DNA from: an uncultured Jannaschia sp.
GTDB lineage: Bacteria > Pseudomonadota > Alphaproteobacteria > Rhodobacterales > Rhodobacteraceae
Reading direction: 5' to 3'
Length of the DNA stretch: 64,000 bases
Assembly (NCBI GenBank): GCA_947494145.1
Contig: CANLTZ010000008.1
Coordinates: 62,001-126,000, forward strand
Position numbers and translations under genes: made by a program. The notes beneath the pieces were generated by a model. The model was not told the origin of the DNA and did no database searches. It worked only from the letters and a program-made list of their open reading frames with translations. This document shows, piece after piece, positions 59,668-64,000 of the stretch (within the stretch, counting starts at the first letter, position 1; each line of letters starts with the position of its first letter).

Positions 59668-60411
59668 TCAACTTTGGACGCGGTCCAGGACGTCGATGAC
59701 GCAGCGCTCCAAAAGGGCCAGGTTATCGGGTTCTGAAAAACGGTGATCGGCGTCCTTGACCAGCGTGAGCGTCATGTCGGGGGATGTGGCGTGGCCCAGC
59801 AAGCGCGTCGCCGTCTCGGTCGAAACGGCCGTATCGGCGGTGCCTTGCAGCATTCGCACCGGGAATGGCAGCGGCAAGGGCGACCGCAAGACCAGGTGGT
59901 CGCGGCCTTCTTCGATCAGGCGGCGGGTGATGATGTAGGGCTCCCCATATTCTGAGGGGACGGCCACTTGTCCCGCCTCGGCAAGGCTGGCGCGTTGCTC
60001 GGGCGTGAAGTCGGCCCAGAAGCCGTCTTCCGTGAAATCGGGCGCCGCCGCCACGGTGACCAGGCCCGCCACGCGTTCAGGCCGGGCCCGTGCGATCAGC
60101 AGCGAAATCCAACCCCCCATGGATGAGCCCACCAGAAGCTGCGGCCCGTCGCAGGCATGGTCAATCACGGCCAGCGCATCGGCCATCCAGTCGCCAATGC
60201 AGCCCGCCTCGAATTCACCGCCGGATTGGCCATGGCCGGAATAATCCAGCCGCAGAAAGGCGCGGCCGGTACGGCGGGCCCAGTCCTCCAGGGCCAGGGC
60301 TTTTGTCCCTTCCATGTCGGATTTGAAGCCGCCCAGGAACACCACGCCTGGTCCCTGCCCTGGCGTGGTGTGAAAAGCGAGCGCATTGCCCGCGCGGGTG
60401 ATGGTCTGCAT
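59668..60411 (-). CDS. alpha/beta hydrolase, ABHD10/thioesterase-like
   Basis: 247 residues from ATG 60411, which has GGAGGGG just upstream; the longer frame back to 60519 would cross the operator palindrome. GVVFLGGFKSDMEGTKALALEDWARRTGRAFLRLDYSGHGQSGGEF and the nucleophile region LVGSSMGGWISLLIARARPERVAGL match the ABHD10-like branch, followed by LQGTADTAV and KDADHRFSEPDN for the acid and histidine. Members hydrolyse acyl thioesters or acyl glucuronides. It is divergent from the ArsR-SRPBCC regulator across the 52-bp palindrome and may be regulated by it. Confidence 0.87.
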   Translation of the reverse strand: MQTITRAGNALAFHTTPGQGPGVVFLGGFKSDMEGTKALALEDWARRTGRAFLRLDYSGHGQSGGEFEAGCIGDWMADALAVIDHACDGPQLLVGSSMGGWISLLIARARPERVAGLVTVAAAPDFTEDGFWADFTPEQRASLAEAGQVAVPSEYGEPYIITRRLIEEGRDHLVLRSPLPLPFPVRMLQGTADTAVSTETATRLLGHATSPDMTLTLVKDADHRFSEPDNLALLERCVIDVLDRVQS

Positions 60412-60487
60412 GGGCCCCTCCGATTGGGTTTGGCGCAGAACAACTCCGTTTGAGGGGAGTTGCAACGCGCTTCGACGCGAGTCTTCG

Positions 60488-60539
60488 ATAGGTGACCCTA
60501 CAGTCACATGTATTGACATGTGACTGTAGGGTCACCTAT
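60488..60539. promoter_or_regulatory. perfect 52-bp palindrome between hydrolase and ArsR-type regulator
   Basis: Arms of 24 bases (60488-60511 and 60516-60539) are exact inverted copies around ATTG. Each arm also holds GTGAC-N6-GTCAC, so four half-sites are lined up. A TTGACA (60513-60518) sits in the centre and could be the -35 box of the regulator gene, so a bound repressor would block it. Only ten bases separate the palindrome from the regulator's ATG. Confidence 0.88.
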
Positions 60540-60549
60540 TGGGATAGAC

Positions 60550-61287
60550 ATGGATTCGGTCTTCAAGGCCCTCGCCGACCCGTCCCGGCGCGACCTTCTC
60601 GACGCATTGCGGCGGAAGGATGGTCAGACGCTGTCTCAGCTAGAGACCGCGCTGCCCCTGTCGCGCTTCGGGGTGGCCAAGCATCTGGGGGTATTGGAGG
60701 AAGCGGGATTGGTGACGCGGGTGAAGCGAGGTCGTTTCACCCACCACTACCTCAACGCCCTGCCCCTGACGGAGGCCTTGGCGCGCTGGATCGAACCCTA
60801 CCGCGTGGGGCCTGCCGTGACGGGGGTCCTGGACCTCAAGGCTCGATTGGAGGGCATTATGGACACCAAACCCGATTACGTATTGCGGACATTCATCCGT
60901 TGCAGTCAGGACGCGCTTTGGGATGCGCTGACCGATGCGGAAGCGGCCAAGCATTACCACCCGTTCACCCCCGATGCGGTGCGCGACGGCGATGCGCTGG
61001 TCTATAAACTGCCCGATAACAGTGACATGCTGGTCTGCCGCGAAACGAAACTTGAGCCCAAGACACGCATCGCCGCCACCTTTGAACCCAAATGGCAGCC
61101 GGGCATCCCTGTGTCGCGTTTCGTCTGGATGATTGAGCCAGAGGGCGATTTCTGCCGCCTGACCTTGGAACACTACGATATCCCCGAAGGCGGCGAAGGC
61201 TATGCCGACGGGTGGGAAAGGCTGGTGGCCGGGCTGAAGACCTGGCTGGAAACCGGCGACGCCACCAAGATCGGAGCGATGCAATGA
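60550..61287 (+). CDS. ArsR-type regulator fused to an SRPBCC (AHSA1-like) domain
   Basis: 245 residues from ATG 60550; the frame opens inside the palindrome, so the shorter start is chosen. Residues 1-95 are a winged helix of the ArsR type (DSVFKALADPSRRDLLDALRRKDGQTLSQLETALPLSRFGVAKHLGVLEEAGLVTRVKRGR). From about 105 an SRPBCC/AHSA1 lipid-binding fold follows (VLRTFIRCSQDALWDALTDAEAAKHYHPFTP..., ending GWERLVAGLKTWLETG). The fused domain could bind a hydrophobic ligand as inducer. The stop overlaps the start of a MAPEG gene, so both are one unit. Confidence 0.9.
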   Translation: MDSVFKALADPSRRDLLDALRRKDGQTLSQLETALPLSRFGVAKHLGVLEEAGLVTRVKRGRFTHHYLNALPLTEALARWIEPYRVGPAVTGVLDLKARLEGIMDTKPDYVLRTFIRCSQDALWDALTDAEAAKHYHPFTPDAVRDGDALVYKLPDNSDMLVCRETKLEPKTRIAATFEPKWQPGIPVSRFVWMIEPEGDFCRLTLEHYDIPEGGEGYADGWERLVAGLKTWLETGDATKIGAMQ

Positions 61288-61700
61288 CCCCTGAACTCTG
61301 GTGGATGACCTGGACGGCGATTTTGGCTGGAAGCCTTTGGATACCTTACATCGTGGGGATCAACACGGCGGCGGCGGGCACCTTGCCAGAAGGCGCCGAC
61401 CCGTTCCTGAAACCGGTGGATCCAGGCCTACACCGTCCTTGGGTGCACCGGGCCCATCGCGCTCATCTCAACCTTTTGGAACAGTTCCTGCCGATGTTGG
61501 CGCTGGTGCTGATTGCCCACCTGGCAGGCATCAGCAGCAGGGTGACCGTCTGGGCCACGGGGCTGTTCTTCGCCCTGCGGTTGGTGCACGCCGTGGGGAT
61601 GATCACTGGAACGGCGCGGATGCCGCTTAGGCCACTGGTCTTCGTGGCGGGCTGGCTTTGCATCCTCGCGGTGGGCGGAAACGTCATCATCGGGGGCTGA
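61284..61700 (+). CDS. MAPEG-family membrane protein
   Basis: 138 residues from ATG 61284, overlapping the regulator stop (ATGA). Four membrane helices; RAHRAHLNLLEQFLPMLALVLIAHLAG is the conserved R/H-rich helix entry followed by N..E, and FFALRLVHAVGMITG is the next helix, as in MAPEG (glutathione transferase/eicosanoid) proteins. The role in bacteria is unclear; a role in handling lipophilic compounds fits the SRPBCC regulator, by inference. Confidence 0.85.
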   Translation: MTPELWWMTWTAILAGSLWIPYIVGINTAAAGTLPEGADPFLKPVDPGLHRPWVHRAHRAHLNLLEQFLPMLALVLIAHLAGISSRVTVWATGLFFALRLVHAVGMITGTARMPLRPLVFVAGWLCILAVGGNVIIGG

Positions 61701-61710
61701 TACTTGGTTG

Positions 61711-61732
61711 GGGCGGCTAAGAACCGCCGCCC
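61711..61732. terminator. hairpin between convergent MAPEG and rlmE genes
   Basis: GGGCGGC (61711-61717) and GCCGCCC (61726-61732) pair around TAAGAACC. U-runs on either side are weak, so it may serve both directions inefficiently. Confidence 0.45.
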
Positions 61733-61741
61733 TTCCCGACT

Positions 61742-62461
61742 TTAAGATCGACCTCGAAAACCTTGGGCAACAACGAATTTCTCAGATGACTCCGACCGGC
61801 TGGCGCCAGGCTTCACGTTGGCCACCTTATCGAAGCGCTGTTTGAGCTCCTTCTGAAGCGTGCCTTCCGCGCCACCCGCCAGCACCTTCGCCACGAAGGT
61901 TCCACCGGGGGCGAGGACGTCAAAGGCAAGCTCTGCCGCGGCCTCGCAAAGGGCGATGATGCGCAGGTGGTCGGTCTGCTTGTGGCCCGAAGAGGCGGCG
62001 GCCATGTCGGACATAACCACATCGGCCTCGCCGCCGAGCCAAGCCTTTACCTTGTCGTCCGCACCGTCTTCCATGAAGTCGAGCAGATGGATTTCGGCCC
62101 CGGGCAAAGGCTCCACCTCCTGCAAGTCCAAACCAATGATCCGGCCCTGGGGTTTCTTCGGGTTGGTCCCTTCGGCGTTGATGCGGGGCACCGCCACTTG
62201 CAGCCAGCCGCCGGGCGCGCAGCCCAGATCGACGATGCGCGCGCCAGGCACGAGAAACCCGTATTTATCATCCAATTCCATGATCTTAAAGGCGGCGCGC
62301 CCGCGATAGCCTTCGGCCCGGGCGCGTTGAACGTAAGGGTCGTTAAGCTGGCGTTCCAACCACAATTTCGACGACAGCTTGCGCCCCCGCGCCGTCTTGA
62401 CCTTCACGGTCAGATCGCGCCGGCCGCGGCCAGAGCTGTTGGTGGTGGGTTTCTTCGCCAT
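61742..62461 (-). CDS. rlmE: RlmE (FtsJ/RrmJ), 23S rRNA U2552 2'-O-methyltransferase
   Basis: 239 residues from ATG 62461. [36 protein letters not shown] is the N-terminal part with the catalytic lysine in [19 protein letters not shown] is the SAM motif, [20 protein letters not shown] has the catalytic aspartate and FVAKVLAGG the second lysine. About 30 basic residues precede the fold. It methylates the A-loop of 23S rRNA. The Ppx/GppA gene that often precedes it in this group is present but separated by a DUF900 gene. Confidence 0.94.
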   Translation of the reverse strand: MAKKPTTNSSGRGRRDLTVKVKTARGRKLSSKLWLERQLNDPYVQRARAEGYRGRAAFKIMELDDKYGFLVPGARIVDLGCAPGGWLQVAVPRINAEGTNPKKPQGRIIGLDLQEVEPLPGAEIHLLDFMEDGADDKVKAWLGGEADVVMSDMAAASSGHKQTDHLRIIALCEAAAELAFDVLAPGGTFVAKVLAGGAEGTLQKELKQRFDKVANVKPGASRSESSEKFVVAQGFRGRS

Positions 62462-62566
62462 GGCCGCCAGATAGGCCCTTCCCGCCCCCGTGGGAAGCCG
62501 TGGCTTATGTGAAAGGCCGTTTCGGTGTAGGCTAAGGGGATTATCAAAGAGCAATTGGAGCACGAG

Positions 62567-63517
62567 ATGGACTATGTCTTCTCCGTCCGCGGGGTCCGCG
62601 ACGGCAAATTCAGCAGTGAACCTTCAGCATCGAGTTTTCTGGAAGTTGCAAGCAACGCCAAGGACATGAAGCCCGGCGACAAGATCGACAAACGCGATTG
62701 GGTGACCAAGGTCATAGAAGAAGCCAAACACGCGCCCGAGGGCGGCGCCACGGATCGCGGCGACATCGTTTTCTACGTCCACGGCTTCAACAACTCGACC
62801 AAGACGGTGCTGAAACGGCATCGCGGTATTGCCAAGGGCCTGCGCGCCAACGGCTTCAAGGGCGTCGTCGTCAGCTTCGACTGGCCCAGTGCGGATTCGG
62901 CGCTCAACTACCTGGAAGATCGCGAAGACGCGAAGCTGAGCGCCTTTCGCCTGGTGCGCGAAGGGATCGGTACATTCGCCCACCTGCAAGAGCCGTCCTG
63001 CCGCATCAACTTGCACATCCTGGCCCATTCCATGGGCGCCTTTGTCGTGCGCGAGGCCTTCGACGATGCCGATGACCGCCCCGCCATCGCCCAGCATTCC
63101 TGGTCAGTGAGCCAAGTGATGCTTGTAGCTGCCGATGTATCGGCATCCGGGATGGCCGATGGCAGTTCCAAATCGTCGTCGCTCTATCGGCACTGCGTCC
63201 GGCTCACCAACTACTACAACCACTTCGACGAAACGCTGAGCTTGTCGAACGTCAAACGGATCGGCGTGGCGCCACGGGCGGGCCGCGTGGGTCTACCGAC
63301 CTCGAAACCCGCGAAGGCCGTCGATATCTATTGCGGCAAGTATTACGATGAAAATCAGGGAAGTTTCGGCAAGGCCAGCAGCCATAACTGGTATTTCGAC
63401 GACCCGGTCTTCATGACGGATATCTTCCACACGATTGACGGCAAAATCGACCGAGAGAAGATACCGACACGAGCGCGGACAAACACCGATGATTTGGCTT
63501 TGGTAGCGCCGGGTTGA
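62567..63517 (+). CDS. DUF900-family alpha/beta hydrolase
   Basis: 316 residues from ATG 62567 with GGAG seven bases upstream (a TTG at 62555 is in frame). [53 protein letters not shown] and the nucleophile elbow [16 protein letters not shown] follow the DUF900 pattern. The C-terminus is strand-rich with [20 protein letters not shown] (histidine candidate). No signal peptide. Substrate unknown. It is divergent from rlmE with 105 bases between starts. Confidence 0.85.
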   Translation: MDYVFSVRGVRDGKFSSEPSASSFLEVASNAKDMKPGDKIDKRDWVTKVIEEAKHAPEGGATDRGDIVFYVHGFNNSTKTVLKRHRGIAKGLRANGFKGVVVSFDWPSADSALNYLEDREDAKLSAFRLVREGIGTFAHLQEPSCRINLHILAHSMGAFVVREAFDDADDRPAIAQHSWSVSQVMLVAADVSASGMADGSSKSSSLYRHCVRLTNYYNHFDETLSLSNVKRIGVAPRAGRVGLPTSKPAKAVDIYCGKYYDENQGSFGKASSHNWYFDDPVFMTDIFHTIDGKIDREKIPTRARTNTDDLALVAPG

Positions 63518-63583
63518 CTTGTGTCGTTGGAGATTGGCGGGCGCGCGTACTTGGTTTAGCGCCCGCAGGTCTCGAAAACCGCT

Positions 63584-64000
63584 TTAAAACGGCCCGTCAT
63601 CCAGCACGCCATCGGCCGACATCTGCGCATATAGCAGCCCCTCGCGCAGGCCCCGGTCCGCCACAGACAGGCGGTCGGTGGGCCAAACTCGCAAAAGCGC
63701 CTGAAGGATCGCGGCACCCGACATGATCAGCGCATGGCGGTCGCGCCCGATCCGGGGGTCGTTGCGGCGGCCATCGGGGCCCATGGCCAGATAACCGCGG
63801 ATGACCTTGTCGATCTGCTGGGTGGTCATGCGCAGCCCGTCCACCTTGTTGCGGTCATAGCGGCGCAGGTTGAGATGGGTGGCCGCCACAGTGGTCACGG
63901 TGCCCGATGTGCCGATTATCTGGAAGCCGGGGTCACTGTCGCCGGCGGCGTCCTCATAGGGCGAAAACTCGGCCAAGCATTCCTCGAAATGCCAGGACAT
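63584..64000 (-). CDS. Ppx/GppA phosphatase family protein, 5' part beyond the window
   Basis: The last 138 codons are present; the reading frame continues past 64000. FQIIGTSGTVTTVAATHLNLRRYDRNKVDGLRM contains the phosphate-binding GTSGT motif of the actin-like exopolyphosphatase/pppGpp phosphatase family, and RIGRDRHALIMSGAAILQALLRVW followed by SVADRGLREGLLYAQM is its typical end. It degrades polyphosphate or pppGpp in the stringent response. The apparent ATG at the window edge is internal. Confidence 0.9.
   Translation of the reverse strand: MSWHFEECLAEFSPYEDAAGDSDPGFQIIGTSGTVTTVAATHLNLRRYDRNKVDGLRMTTQQIDKVIRGYLAMGPDGRRNDPRIGRDRHALIMSGAAILQALLRVWPTDRLSVADRGLREGLLYAQMSADGVLDDGPF

Noticed and set aside
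1-64000. CRISPR arrays, insertion sequences, integrases, prophage genes
   Set aside because: No spaced repeats, transposase motifs or phage proteins were seen on either strand.

Overview
The window looks like chromosomal DNA of a marine Rhodobacterales (Roseobacter-type) alphaproteobacterium. It is GC-rich, genes are dense, and start/stop codons overlap constantly (ATGA, TGATG, GTGA). Gene content fits that group: a liv branched-chain amino acid operon, surE-pcm-nlpD next to tatABC, an IorA-IorB fusion, BCCT and DUF3726 genes, ExoD, and a divergent MocR/DUF1127 pair. No insertion sequence, prophage, integrase or CRISPR array was found. The assignment rests on gene content read by eye, not on a database search.

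Layout. 1-5,014: a FAD-linked oxidase cut by the left edge, a ClC chloride protein, and a two-gene ergothioneine unit (EgtB, EgtD). 5,270-11,323: livK-livG-livF, two small exported Cys proteins, livH-livM, all on the minus strand. 11,413-17,374: a DUF815 ATPase, tatC-tatB-tatA, an NlpD-like factor, pcm, surE and an enoyl-CoA hydratase. 17,430-21,186: a thioesterase, the DUF1127/MocR pair and rplM-rpsI with a clear promoter and terminator. 21,537-24,636: a spermidine/putrescine-type ABC transporter without a binding-protein gene. 25,241-28,577: purM-purN-rnd. 28,635-32,367: a CAT-anticodon tRNA, a desaturase, a MocA-like transferase, a DegP-like protease and lipA. 32,533-37,861: an unusual unit of M19 dipeptidase, a 560-residue protein with no recognised domain, DUF3726 and a BCCT transporter. 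38,029-45,558: a P450 translationally coupled to a membrane alpha/beta hydrolase, TusA, the indolepyruvate oxidoreductase fusion with a divergent LysR regulator, and a likely small RNA.

45,568-64,000: SufE, a lipoprotein, a MetE-like enzyme, a membrane protein with palindromic operators, a 145-bp inverted-repeat element, an AT-rich exported protein, a bicupin with two tandem HELHH proteins, a catabolic-looking set (HisD-like dehydrogenase, two SnoaL-like proteins, SDR, LacI regulator) interrupted by ExoD, two alpha/beta hydrolases, an ArsR-SRPBCC regulator behind a perfect 52-bp palindrome, a MAPEG protein, RlmE, a DUF900 hydrolase and a Ppx/GppA gene cut by the right edge.

The strongest candidates for undescribed biology are: the DUF3726/560-residue/M19/BCCT unit; the tandem CX5CX5C exported proteins inside the liv operon; the tandem HELHH pair with the bicupin; a dispersed intergenic repeat (five copies) whose hairpin arms vary while pairing is kept in four; the 49,147-49,291 inverted repeat; a 74-nt sRNA candidate; and the 52-bp palindrome. 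RNase D (rnd) seems to lack any ATG, GTG or TTG start and may begin at AUU.
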